In this document: piece after piece, positions 1 to 7,602 of the stretch | How positions within the stretch are numbered: the stretch's first letter is position 1 | How the letters are laid out: each line of letters begins with the position of its first letter | From: UBA8337 sp963932545 | Lineage (GTDB): Bacteria; Pseudomonadota; Alphaproteobacteria; RS24 | NCBI GenBank assembly: GCA_963932545.1 | Contig: CAWVRH010000001.1 | Span: 124,001 to 188,000, forward strand | Direction: 5' to 3' | Length of the DNA: 64,000 nucleotides | Made by a program: the position numbers and the translations under genes | Notes under the pieces: generated by a model | Databases searched by the model: none | What the model was told of the DNA's origin: nothing | Seen by the model: only the letters and a program-made list of their open reading frames with translations

Positions 1-671
1 ATTTTAAAGTCACCAGCTTCGACCCACGCGGGCTCGGCCAAAGCGCCAAACCGGACGATGGCTATATGATGGCCAATTATGCCGACGATGCGGCCAACTT
101 GCTGGATTCCCTTAAAATAGAAACGGCGATGGTTTTGGGCATTAGCTTTGGCGGTATGGTGGGGCAAGAATTAGCCATTCGCCATGGCGCACGGGTGTCG
201 CGTGCCGCGCTTTTCTGCACGGCGGCGGGTGGCGCAGGCGGGGCCTCATATCCCCTGCAGGAGCTGGCTGACTTGCCCGAGGCCGAACGCTGGCGCTTGA
301 GCTTAAAGCTGAACGATAGCCGCATCGATGACGCTTATATAGCCGCCAACCCAGAGGTGCTGGAGGCGGCACGCCAACACAATGATTTATCCGCCTATGA
401 GCATGAGCCAAATTGGGCACTCGGTCGCGCTGGGCAGTTGGCGGCGCGGGCCGAGCACGATTGTTGGGAGCGACTGACCCAAATTGAATGCCCCATCTGG
501 TTGGCAGGCGGCAAATATGACTCCATTGCTACCCCGCAAGCCATGCAGAACATGGCTTCCAAGATACCCTACGCCAAGCTCGATTTTTATGAAGGCGGGC
601 ATTTGTTTATCGTGCAGGATGGCAAAGCGTTCCCAGATCTCATCGCATTTTTCAAAGAAGGCATCCAATGA
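1..671 (+). CDS. alpha/beta-fold hydrolase, 5' truncated by window edge
   Basis: The reading frame is open from base 3, so the start codon lies left of the window. The visible part begins inside the strand containing SFDPRGLGQS, typical of the oxyanion/cap region of alpha/beta hydrolases. The nucleophile elbow is GISFGG (Ser codon near 144), the acid is probably the Asp in GGKYDS, and the histidine lies in GGHLF near the C-terminus. The family includes 3-oxoadipate enol-lactonases and esterases; the substrate cannot be read from sequence. The stop overlaps the next start by four bases (ATGA), so it is translationally coupled to the crotonase-family gene and probably acts in the same catabolic route. 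Confidence 0.85.
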   Translation, partial: FKVTSFDPRGLGQSAKPDDGYMMANYADDAANLLDSLKIETAMVLGISFGGMVGQELAIRHGARVSRAALFCTAAGGAGGASYPLQELADLPEAERWRLSLKLNDSRIDDAYIAANPEVLEAARQHNDLSAYEHEPNWALGRAGQLAARAEHDCWERLTQIECPIWLAGGKYDSIATPQAMQNMASKIPYAKLDFYEGGHLFIVQDGKAFPDLIAFFKEGIQ

Positions 672-1495
672 CCCATCCCTCTCTGCTCCCCGAAGGGGCC
701 ATCGCCATAGACACAAAAGCCGCGCGTCTGGTGGCAGGCTATGAAACAACGCCCAATGGTAAAATCGGCCATTTGCGGTTTAATTTTCCAGAGAAGCATA
801 ACGTCATCGACCTCGAAGGCTGGCAGGGCATCTCCTATGTGATGCAACAACTGGCGGCACTAGAAGACATACGGCTGATTATTTTGCGCGGGCTCGACGG
901 CCGAGCTTTCGTGGCGGGGGCTGATATTTCTCAGTTCGAAGAGGTATTGGCCGGCCCCGAAGGCACGGAATTCGACATAGCCACCGTCTCCGCCTTTGAC
1001 GCCATCGCCGAGTGTCCTATCCCCACTTTGGCGGCCATTGAAGGCTATTGCATTGGCGGTGGCTTGGGGCTGGCTGTGGCTTGCGATTTGCGTCTGGCAC
1101 GCGAAGATGCGCGCTTTGGGGTTCCGGCAGGAAAATTGGGATTGGCCTATCCAGCCAATGCGACGCATTATTTATCGCGCTTGGTCGGCCCTGCCCACGC
1201 CAAGCGGGTTATTTTCACGGCTGAGCGTTTGGTCATCGACGAAGCCGAACGCATAGGCCTTGTGCAGCACCGCGTGAGCGCGGACACCTTTGAAACCGAG
1301 CTGCAAACTTTGGCCGCCACCATTTGCGCCAATGCGCCGATGAGCTTACAGGCCAGCAAATTTATTATCGATTATCCGCAAGCCGATACGGCGCAGGTGA
1401 AAAAACGCCTTGCAGACTGTCTCGCCAGTGACGATTATGCAGAAGGTCGTCAGTCTTTCATGCAAAAGCGTACCCCCGTATTTAAAGGAAAGTAG
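668..1495 (+). CDS. enoyl-CoA hydratase/isomerase (crotonase) family protein
   Basis: The 275-residue product has the crotonase core: the oxyanion-hole strand GRAFVAGADIS (about residues 77-87) and the helix segment AIEGYCIGGGLGLAVACD (about 118-135). By eye alignment to rat crotonase, the two catalytic glutamates (Glu144 and Glu164) fall on Ala (FGVPAGKLGL) and Arg (HAKRVIF). Ordinary hydration of enoyl-CoA is therefore doubtful, and isomerase, hydrolase or decarboxylase chemistry on a CoA thioester is possible. It overlaps the upstream hydrolase by four bases and is followed nine bases later by an SDR gene, so the three look like one operon for acyl-CoA turnover. Confidence 0.88.
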   Translation: MTHPSLLPEGAIAIDTKAARLVAGYETTPNGKIGHLRFNFPEKHNVIDLEGWQGISYVMQQLAALEDIRLIILRGLDGRAFVAGADISQFEEVLAGPEGTEFDIATVSAFDAIAECPIPTLAAIEGYCIGGGLGLAVACDLRLAREDARFGVPAGKLGLAYPANATHYLSRLVGPAHAKRVIFTAERLVIDEAERIGLVQHRVSADTFETELQTLAATICANAPMSLQASKFIIDYPQADTAQVKKRLADCLASDDYAEGRQSFMQKRTPVFKGK

Positions 1496-1504
1496 GAGTT
1501 CATT

Positions 1505-2293
1505 ATGGATTTTTCAGATCAAGTCGCCATCGTAACTGGTTCTTCGGCTGGCATAGGCCAAGCAGCCGCCATTGGCATGGCAGAGGGTGGCGCCAAGCTG
1601 GTGATTAATTACTCCAAAAGCGCAGACGCCGCCGAGGCTGTTGTGGCCGCGTGCAAAGCCGCTGGCGGCGACGCGATTGCCGTTCAGGCCAATGTCGCGG
1701 AAGACGCCAATTGCAAAATTCTGGTCGAAGCCGCCATGGACAAATGGGGACGCCTAGACATTTTGGTAAATAATGCGGGCACCACAAAATTTATGAACCA
1801 TGACAACCTAGACGGTTTGGATGCGGCTGACTTTGAAGAAATTTATGCGCTCAACCTCATTGGCCCCTATCAGATGATCAAACATGCGCGCCCGTTTTTA
1901 AAGCAAGCCGACGCCCCTTCCGTGGTGAATATTTCCTCCGTGGCTGGCGTGCGCGGCATTGGGTCTTCCATTGCTTATGTGGCGTCAAAAGGCGCGCTAA
2001 ACTCCGCGACATTAGCCTTGGCGCGCTCCTTAGGGCCGGAAAACATTCGCATGAACGCCGTCTGCCCGGGCTTTGTGGGCACCGATTGGTTCCGCAATGC
2101 GTTTGGTGATGAGGTGTTTGAGAAAATAGCCAACGCCCAAAAACATAACACTCCGATGGGTCGCGCTGGCGGCCCAGACGACATCAAGGGCCCTATTCTG
2201 TTTTTTGCCAATCGGATGAGCTCCCATGTGACCGGACAATTGATGGTGGTAGATGCGGGCATGCTTTTGGGTATGCCGTTTGAAATTGGCTAG
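1505..2293 (+). CDS. SDR family NAD(P)-dependent oxidoreductase
   Basis: A classical short-chain dehydrogenase of 262 residues. The cofactor motif TGSSAGIG is at residues 10-17, the NNAG motif near 90, the catalytic Ser in NISSVAG and the YVASK catalytic Tyr-Lys pair near 158-162. Family members reduce or oxidise keto/hydroxy groups; FabG-like 3-oxoacyl reduction is one option given the crotonase-like neighbour, but substrate is inferred only. An AGGAG-like ribosome site (TAGGAGTTCATT) precedes the ATG. It sits third in the operon that starts left of the window. Confidence 0.9.
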   Translation: MDFSDQVAIVTGSSAGIGQAAAIGMAEGGAKLVINYSKSADAAEAVVAACKAAGGDAIAVQANVAEDANCKILVEAAMDKWGRLDILVNNAGTTKFMNHDNLDGLDAADFEEIYALNLIGPYQMIKHARPFLKQADAPSVVNISSVAGVRGIGSSIAYVASKGALNSATLALARSLGPENIRMNAVCPGFVGTDWFRNAFGDEVFEKIANAQKHNTPMGRAGGPDDIKGPILFFANRMSSHVTGQLMVVDAGMLLGMPFEIG

Positions 2294-2313
2294 ACATAAA
2301 TTAGGGGATGCGC

Positions 2314-3597
2314 ATGAGTGCCGAGCTAAAAAAACAAGCCTGTGATGTTATCGACGCGATGGCAGGAGAGCTGGTGGAAGCCAGCCACGCCATTCACGCC
2401 AAGCCCGAAGTGGCCTTCGAAGAGATATTCGCGCATGGTCTTTTGAGCGACAAAGTGGAAGCGGCGGGCTTGAACGTCGAGCGCCACGCTTGTGGGCTCG
2501 ACACAGCCTTTGTTTCCGAATTTGGTGCTGAAGAGGCCGGCGCCCAAGAAACGGCGCCTCTGGTTGGCATTATTTCTGAATATGACGCCTTGCCGGGAAT
2601 TGGCCATGCTTGCGGCCATAACATTATTGCCACGACGGGCCTTGGGGCGAGCTTGGCGCTGGCCAAGCTTGGCGCCAAATTACCGGGTCGCGTTCGCTAT
2701 TTAGGAACGCCAGCCGAAGAAAGCGGCAATGGCAAAGAGTTAATGGCGCGCCAAGGGGCGTTCGAGGGTTTGGATGCCGCCATGATGGTGCATCCGGCAG
2801 GCCTCAACCTCATCACCATGCCCAGCCTTGCGGTAAATGAAGTGCGCGTCACCTATACGGGCAAAGCGGCGCACGCCTCGGCCATGCCATTTGCTGGCAT
2901 TAATGCGCTGGATGGTTTGGTGATGGCCTATCAATCGATCGCGCAATTGCGCCAGCACATTAAACAAAGCGAACGCATTCACGGCATTTTTAATGAGGCC
3001 GGATTGGCGCCCAATATCGTGCCCGACCGCGCGGTGGGCACATTTTATGTGCGCGCCGCCAATGGGCTGGAACTGGCTAACCTAAAACAACGCGTCCATA
3101 ATTGCTTCGAAGCCGGGGCTCTGGCCGCAGGTTGCGAAGTGCAAATCGACTGGGCTCTGGGTGATTATTTGGAGATTAAAGACAGCTGGCCGATTGCTGA
3201 ACGGTTTCAGCAAAACGCCGAAAGTCTGGGGCGTGATTTTTTCCCACTTGAAAAAATGCCCGGCAGCGGCGCAGGTTCTACGGATATGGGAAATGTGAGC
3301 CATCGGGTGCCATCCATCCATCCGATGATTGCCTGTGCGCCCCCTAGCGTGGTGATTCACAACCCTGAGTTTGCTAAATGGGCGGGTTCAGATATGGGCG
3401 ACAAGGCGGTTATAGATGGCGCCAAGGCCTTGGCCATGACGGCTATTGATGTGATGTGCGACAAAAAAATGATGCAGACCGCACGCGCCGAGTTTGACCA
3501 GACGGCAGAGTTTTCATCGCAGTCTTTGCTGGCCGCTTGGCATGGCGAGGGCGGGCACGAAAACGGCGATGCGAGCTTGGGGGGTTGCGGCTGCTAG
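2314..3597 (+). CDS. M20-family amidohydrolase (AbgB-like)
   Basis: A 427-residue metallopeptidase-fold amidase of the M20D group, related to p-aminobenzoyl-glutamate and N-acyl-amino-acid hydrolases. The metal-binding loop EYDALPGIGHACGHN is at about residues 89-103, and a later metal/substrate histidine is in HPAGLN. An in-frame ATG at 2308 directly abuts the AGGGG ribosome site, whereas 2314 has a six-base spacing, so 2314 is preferred. The C-terminus ends in an unusual GGCGC tail with two cysteines. It follows the SDR gene by about 20 bases and is probably the last gene of that operon. The substrate is unknown. Confidence 0.9.
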   Translation: MSAELKKQACDVIDAMAGELVEASHAIHAKPEVAFEEIFAHGLLSDKVEAAGLNVERHACGLDTAFVSEFGAEEAGAQETAPLVGIISEYDALPGIGHACGHNIIATTGLGASLALAKLGAKLPGRVRYLGTPAEESGNGKELMARQGAFEGLDAAMMVHPAGLNLITMPSLAVNEVRVTYTGKAAHASAMPFAGINALDGLVMAYQSIAQLRQHIKQSERIHGIFNEAGLAPNIVPDRAVGTFYVRAANGLELANLKQRVHNCFEAGALAAGCEVQIDWALGDYLEIKDSWPIAERFQQNAESLGRDFFPLEKMPGSGAGSTDMGNVSHRVPSIHPMIACAPPSVVIHNPEFAKWAGSDMGDKAVIDGAKALAMTAIDVMCDKKMMQTARAEFDQTAEFSSQSLLAAWHGEGGHENGDASLGGCGC

Positions 3598-3661
3598 GGC
3601 TTGCGAAACCCCAGAACAGCGGCTATAGAAAAGCCTTCTAATCGAGATTAGGATTACCAAT

Positions 3662-3850
3662 ATGGCTCAAGTGGGCAAACCAAAAATCAGCAATGAAGCC
3701 GGCGACAGCAAAGTGTTTCTTCGCGTTCGCGCCTTCGAGTGCATTGGCGCTGAAGCCCCCAATGATCATCCCCATGTCTATTTAGATATGGGCGATGAAG
3801 ATGAAATTATCTGCCCCTATTGCTCGACCCTTTACCGCTTTAAAGCCTAG
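3662..3850 (+). CDS. CHCC-type zinc-finger protein, NDUFS6-like
   Basis: A 62-residue protein with a Cys-x8-His...Cys-x2-Cys pattern (Cys in FECIG, His in NDHPHVY, then CPYC), matching the zf-CHCC family. Homologues in alphaproteobacteria correspond to the mitochondrial complex I accessory subunit NDUFS6, so a role in respiratory complex I assembly or stability is plausible from the family. The product is mostly the finger, with a short N-terminal extension. It stands alone between the amidohydrolase and a membrane-anchored hydrolase, with about 60 and 100 bases on either side. Confidence 0.85.
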   Translation: MAQVGKPKISNEAGDSKVFLRVRAFECIGAEAPNDHPHVYLDMGDEDEIICPYCSTLYRFKA

Positions 3851-3955
3851 GCAAGCGAGGCTCCCACGCCAGAATTTGTCTTGTTGTTGGGTGCGAATAT
3901 CGCCACTGTAAAAACGTAAGTAAAAAAGCAACCACAAGCTTGGAGGCTGAAGGTT

Positions 3956-4924
3956 TTGTCACGCATTTTTGGAAATTTACTGATTGGATTTTTGGTCGTC
4001 CTCGTGCTGGCTTTGGTCAGCTCGACGTTTCTGATTACGCCCGACTTATTGCGCCATGATGTGATTGCGAAATATCGCAGTGAGGCGTCCTTCATTTACG
4101 AATTGCCGTCGGGCGCGCAAGCGCATATCCGCGATGAGGGCAACCAGCAAGGCCCGCCTCTTTTGCTCATTCATGGCTCCAACGCCTCGCTGCATACTTG
4201 GGAACCTTGGGTGCGCGAGCTGGGCGCGGACTATCGCCTTATTAGTTTCGACCTCCCCGGCCATGGCCTAACGGGCGCAACGCCAGAAGACGAATACACG
4301 GTAGAGGCCATGTCGAGTTTCACCCGAGAGATTGCTGACTTGTTTGAATTGGACAAAGTGTTCATAGCCGGCAACTCGATGGGCGGCGCGGTGGCTTTAC
4401 AATTTGCTTTGGAAAACCCCAAGCGCGTAGCGGCGCTAATTCCGGTTTCCTCCGCTGGCATGACGCAAGATCCCGACGAGACCAGCGTTGGGGCGGTTAA
4501 TTTAGTAGGCTCGTCGTTTGGCCGCATGATGATGCGGTATGTGACGCCAAGGTTCGTGCTTGCCTCTACTTTGCGCGGTGTGGTGGCAGACCCTGACAGT
4601 TTTGTGACCGATGAAATGGTGGAGCGCTATTGGGAAACCTTGCGCATGACGGGCTCGCGCGATGCGACGATTGAGCGATTTGCGGGCTATCAAACCCGCG
4701 CGTCGCTAGAGCCGCATTTAGCCAAAATAAAAGTGCCGACGCTATTGTTATGGGGTCAGCAAGACCCGTTGATAAAAGTGAAATACGGCATTCGGATGAA
4801 CGCCGCAATTTCGAGAAGTCATTTGATTATCTATCCGCAAGCGGGTCATTTGGCACATGAAGAACTTCCAATAAAAACCGCTGCGGATGCGCATAAGTTT
4901 TTGCAGGATGTTATACAAAAATAA
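3956..4924 (+). CDS. membrane-anchored alpha/beta hydrolase
   Basis: The product of 322 residues starts with a hydrophobic segment (about residues 5-27, LLIGFLVVLVLALVSSTFLI) that would anchor it in the inner membrane with the catalytic domain outside. The catalytic set is visible: nucleophile in GNSMGGA, acid in GQQDPL, histidine in AGHLAHE. The start is TTG, chosen because GGAGG at 3942-3946 sits nine bases upstream. Family members include lipases, esterases and lactonases; the substrate is unknown. Confidence 0.87.
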   Translation: MSRIFGNLLIGFLVVLVLALVSSTFLITPDLLRHDVIAKYRSEASFIYELPSGAQAHIRDEGNQQGPPLLLIHGSNASLHTWEPWVRELGADYRLISFDLPGHGLTGATPEDEYTVEAMSSFTREIADLFELDKVFIAGNSMGGAVALQFALENPKRVAALIPVSSAGMTQDPDETSVGAVNLVGSSFGRMMMRYVTPRFVLASTLRGVVADPDSFVTDEMVERYWETLRMTGSRDATIERFAGYQTRASLEPHLAKIKVPTLLLWGQQDPLIKVKYGIRMNAAISRSHLIIYPQAGHLAHEELPIKTAADAHKFLQDVIQK

Positions 4925-4986
4925 AAAGAAGTTTTAACGACATTTGGATAAGCCTTTATAAAAATATATAACCTTCGGAGGGGCTG

Positions 4987-5652
4987 ATGGACGCTAAAGA
5001 ACTAGAAGAACTCATTTCAAATTGCCCCACACTTTTTCACATGGCAGAACGCGGTTCGTGGAAGAAGATTGAAAATCGGGGTCTACTTAGCACATCCGCG
5101 TTGCTCGCCGAGCATAACGTGCCGATGGCGATGCGGGCTGAAATTGAGTCAAAACACCGACAGAAAAGTGTCAAAATTGCAGATGGAGTTTGGGTCAGAG
5201 ACCAGAAGCCGATGAGCGATGAAAGCCTTAGAAAGTGCCTTCCCAGTCACCTCGAGCCTTCCGATTGGTACAAAACCCTCAATTCAAAGGTGTTCTTCTG
5301 GTTGAGCGAGACCCGACTGCACAAACTCGCAGGAGCCACTGCTTACCGAAATCGTGAACATGATGTTATCGAGGTAGATACTCGTTCGTTGATCGAAGCA
5401 CACTTCGACAAAATTTGGCTGTGCCCAATAAATAGCGGGTGCACGAAGCCGTTCCCGACAGAGCGAGATGAAAAAACTTTCGCTCGTATATGTGATTATC
5501 CATACAGCTATTGGCGCAAAAAGCGGGCAGCCACAGAGAGAGTTTTTGAACTATGCGTTGACCAGCATGTGTTGGACATTTCCAATCACGTCAAACGAGT
5601 AGTAATCAAAAAGAACACAATAGAAGTTAAGGCCATTTATTTTAGGCCTTAA
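4987..5652 (+). CDS. DUF7002-like protein, possible ADP-ribosyltransferase-like fold
   Basis: A 221-residue protein preceded by a strong site (GGAGG, six-base spacing). The N-terminal segment LFHMAERGSWKKIENRGLLS resembles the opening strand-helix of DUF7002 proteins, and loosely the NAD-binding start of DarT/Tpt1-type ADP-ribosyltransferases (H-x-later G-L). That wider link is inference. The middle has FFWLSETRL and the C-terminus has no obvious membrane segment or signal. Codon use is somewhat more AT-rich than neighbouring genes, and the gene ends beside a large inverted repeat and a duplicated tRNA end, which suggests an acquired cargo gene. No partner gene is adjacent. Confidence 0.75.
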   Translation: MDAKELEELISNCPTLFHMAERGSWKKIENRGLLSTSALLAEHNVPMAMRAEIESKHRQKSVKIADGVWVRDQKPMSDESLRKCLPSHLEPSDWYKTLNSKVFFWLSETRLHKLAGATAYRNREHDVIEVDTRSLIEAHFDKIWLCPINSGCTKPFPTERDEKTFARICDYPYSYWRKKRAATERVFELCVDQHVLDISNHVKRVVIKKNTIEVKAIYFRP

Positions 5653-5718
5653 CAAAAGCACGCTTCGAATAAACCCCAAAACCATGCCCCGAAACCAGTT
5701 CTTTAATTATTCAAACTC

Positions 5719-5729
5719 TGGTGGCCTCG
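5719..5729. repeat. duplicated tRNA-Leu 3' end, att-like
   Basis: TGGTGGCCTCG here is identical to 5885-5895, which is the CCA end, discriminator base and seven-base acceptor strand of the tRNA-Leu gene read on the plus strand. Integrases that use tRNA genes leave such direct repeats at the two ends of an insert. The match length equals exactly the acceptor arm plus CCA. Eleven bases is short for an att core, so chance or a tRNA remnant cannot be excluded. Confidence 0.5.
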
Positions 5730-5735
5730 CGATAA

Positions 5736-5812
5736 AAGCACTTGGCAGTTTACTGCCTTAGTGCGCCTCCGAAGGGACAAAGCGCACTAGGGCAACAAGT
5801 TGCCAAGTGCTT
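5736..5812. repeat. 77-nt nested inverted repeat
   Basis: Outer arms AAGCACTTGGCA (5736-5747) and TGCCAAGTGCTT (5801-5812) pair perfectly over 12 bp. Inner arms 5755-5766 and 5782-5793 pair over 12 bp with one G-T wobble (core TAGTGCGC/GCGCACTA). The loop is 5767-5781. The segments between the arms are only partly complementary. There is no T-run on either side, so it is not an ordinary terminator; a repeat element or a site for a structure-specific enzyme is more likely. Confidence 0.8.
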
Positions 5813-5884
5813 CTAGTCTCCGCCAGCGAAGGGGCGCAGCCCCGTAGTCGGGTGTCCAATCACACTCATTTTCCATTGGAGCCA

Positions 5885-5971
5885 TGGTGGCCTCGGACGG
5901 ACTCGAACCGTCACGCCCATACGGGCCGCAGATTTTAAGTCTGCTGTGTCTACCGATTCCACCACGAGGCC
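5885..5971 (-). tRNA. tRNA-Leu (anticodon TAA)
   Basis: Read on the minus strand, the 87-nt gene has acceptor GGCCTCG pairing with CGAGGCC, an encoded ACCA end, anticodon stem GCAGA/TCTGC with loop CTTAAAA (anticodon TAA, reading UUA), a long variable arm (CCC-GTAT-GGG) and a T arm with TTCGAGT. The long variable arm agrees with a leucine class II tRNA. The 3' acceptor arm is duplicated at 5719-5729. Confidence 0.97.
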
Positions 5972-6011
5972 ATGCTGGATGGCGTTTCTATAGCATGGTT
6001 TTCACGCTTGT

Positions 6012-7100
6012 TTAGTTAGAAATATCTTCCATTTTCAGGCTTTCACCAATTTTCATCACCAAGGCTTGATTGCCCGCCGCTTTCACGAAACGGTCGCGCG
6101 GTTCCACAAACGGCTCAAACGATAAAATGAACGTACCCCAATGCATCGGTACCATGCGTTTACAGCCGACATCGCGCCCCATGGCTGCGCCGCCCTCTGG
6201 GTCCATATGCGCGCCGCTCATGAAATCGCGCGGCGCATAAGCGCCAATGCTCATCAGGCCAAGGTCGCAGCCGCCATGGTTTTTGGCCATATGGGCGCCG
6301 ATATCGGAAAATAGCGTGTCATGCGTTTCGGTGTCGCCCGTGTGAAACACTGAACGCCCGCCTGCCGAAAATCCGTAAGACATCCAAAGCGAGCGGTTCA
6401 CGTCAAACGGCGAACGGTTCGACCAATGGACAGCCGGATAGGCCGTCAGGCGAAACTCGCCCGAACGCGACGGCAGAGTGACATCGTCATACCAATCTAC
6501 TTCGCGCACAGTGCCATAGCCCCGTTTGGTGAAATAAGAGCCCAACCCCAGCGGCACAATGGCCGTAATATTTTCGCGGTTCGGTAGGTTATCCAGCGTA
6601 TGCACATCCAGGTGATCATAATGCGCATGGCTAATAACCACGACATCAATAGGCGGCAGGTCTTCAATAAAAAGTCCCGGCGGCAGCAGGCGTGCGGGGC
6701 CTGCAAAAGACATCGGGCTGGCGCGACGGCCAAACACCGGATCGGTTAAAACGCTCACACCATCGAGGCGCACAAGAAAACTCGCGTGGCCAATCCAGCT
6801 GACAAAATCGGCATCGCCAATGGCGGCCAATTGCGCTTTGGCTTTTTCGCGCGCGAGCGCGTGGTCGGCGGGAATAGGCTGGCCGCTATGGGTGACTTGG
6901 CGCCAAACAGCTTGGCCTAAAAACTGCAATCGACGACCGACGGAGACATAGCGCGTCATGCTGCCAGGCGGATTGCGAAAGCCATTTTCCAAATGATGAT
7001 AAGGCTTATCGCCGCCCAAAGGCTTGCCGGTTCCGCACGAGGCGAGAACCAAGCCCAAAACGATAACCGCCCCTAATCCGATAACTGCCGAAATATTCAT
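6012..7100 (-). CDS. MBL-fold metallohydrolase lipoprotein (NAPE-PLD/RomA-like)
   Basis: The metallo-beta-lactamase fold is shown by HASFLVRLDG, the metal motif SHAHYDHLD (HxHxDH), HWSNRSPFD, HTGDTETHD and the C-terminal PMHWGTF. These match the RomA/UlaG/NAPE-PLD branch, which cleaves phosphodiesters or lactones. The internal ATG at 7100 is preferred to 7142 because it gives a clean lipoprotein signal peptide with lipobox LASC (about residues 17-20), placing the 362-residue product at the outer or inner membrane surface. The substrate is unknown. It is transcribed separately from the small gene upstream, which has its own terminator. Confidence 0.9.
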   Translation of the reverse strand: MNISAVIGLGAVIVLGLVLASCGTGKPLGGDKPYHHLENGFRNPPGSMTRYVSVGRRLQFLGQAVWRQVTHSGQPIPADHALAREKAKAQLAAIGDADFVSWIGHASFLVRLDGVSVLTDPVFGRRASPMSFAGPARLLPPGLFIEDLPPIDVVVISHAHYDHLDVHTLDNLPNRENITAIVPLGLGSYFTKRGYGTVREVDWYDDVTLPSRSGEFRLTAYPAVHWSNRSPFDVNRSLWMSYGFSAGGRSVFHTGDTETHDTLFSDIGAHMAKNHGGCDLGLMSIGAYAPRDFMSGAHMDPEGGAAMGRDVGCKRMVPMHWGTFILSFEPFVEPRDRFVKAAGNQALVMKIGESLKMEDISN

Positions 7101-7142
7101 AGTCTCACCATTCCTTTGTTTGGCCAAAACACTTTGGCGCAT

Positions 7143-7171
7143 AGAAAAACGGCGGCCCGAAGACCGCCGTT
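7143..7171 (-). terminator. Rho-independent terminator of the small secreted protein gene
   Basis: Stem AACGGCGG (7148-7155) and CCGCCGTT (7164-7171) with an eight-base loop. On the minus strand the stem is followed by TTTTTC. It lies between the small gene ending at 7228 and the hydrolase start at 7100, so it separates the two transcripts. Confidence 0.7.
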
Positions 7172-7227
7172 AAACTATATAGGTCGGATACATGCATGTA
7201 TCCAGTCCCAGATAAAAGCCAAATGGC

Positions 7228-7473
7228 TTAGTTATCTAGGCCTTGCCATACTGGCCAGCAGCTGCCACCAGCTTTACGAGCGAGGGCTTTTTGTGCGGCT
7301 TTCGCGTCAGCGCCATTTTGGGCTGCGCTATAGTCGGCTTTACCTGTGCACCAAACGTAGAATTGGTGGTTGCCCGATTGCGACATCGCATCGAAGCTTG
7401 AATCAAGAGCTACAGCGGCGTTAGGCAGCGCAAAAGCGGCGGCTAGTACCAGAGCAGAAACAGTATTTTTCAT
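7228..7473 (-). CDS. small secreted protein of unknown function
   Basis: An 81-residue product with a typical signal peptide (MKNTVSALVLAAAFALPNAAVA, cleaved around residue 22). The mature part is about 59 residues with two cysteines (VWCTG and GSCWP) that could form a disulfide in the periplasm. I do not recognise a family. The second ATG (7473) is chosen over 7479 because the GGGAG site overlaps the first. A terminator follows at 7143-7171, so the gene is monocistronic. Confidence 0.7.
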   Translation of the reverse strand: MKNTVSALVLAAAFALPNAAVALDSSFDAMSQSGNHQFYVWCTGKADYSAAQNGADAKAAQKALARKAGGSCWPVWQGLDN

Positions 7474-7602
7474 AATCATCTCCCATTTGTGATGTTGTTA
7501 CTCTGGGGTGTGCGTCGCAAAAATAAAACTAAAAGTTTTGTTAGGTTTGCGGAACCTCTCGATAAGCATGCTAAGCTATTGAAAACAATAGAAAGGTAGT
7601 CC

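Larger units (their letters stand above)
5653..5884. other. intergenic patch: inverted repeat and tRNA-Leu end fragment
   Basis: No gene is visible here. The stretch contains an 11-base copy of the tRNA-Leu 3' end (5719-5729), a 77-nt nested inverted repeat (5736-5812) and a small hairpin GGGGC-GCA-GCCCC at 5831-5843. The arrangement looks like the scar or core of a small integrated element next to the tRNA gene. Confidence 0.6.

Noticed and set aside
5736..5812. Integron attC site
   Set aside because: The hairpin is large enough but the conserved R'' (RYYYAAC) and R' (GTTRRRY) boxes are missing at the ends, and no integrase is near.
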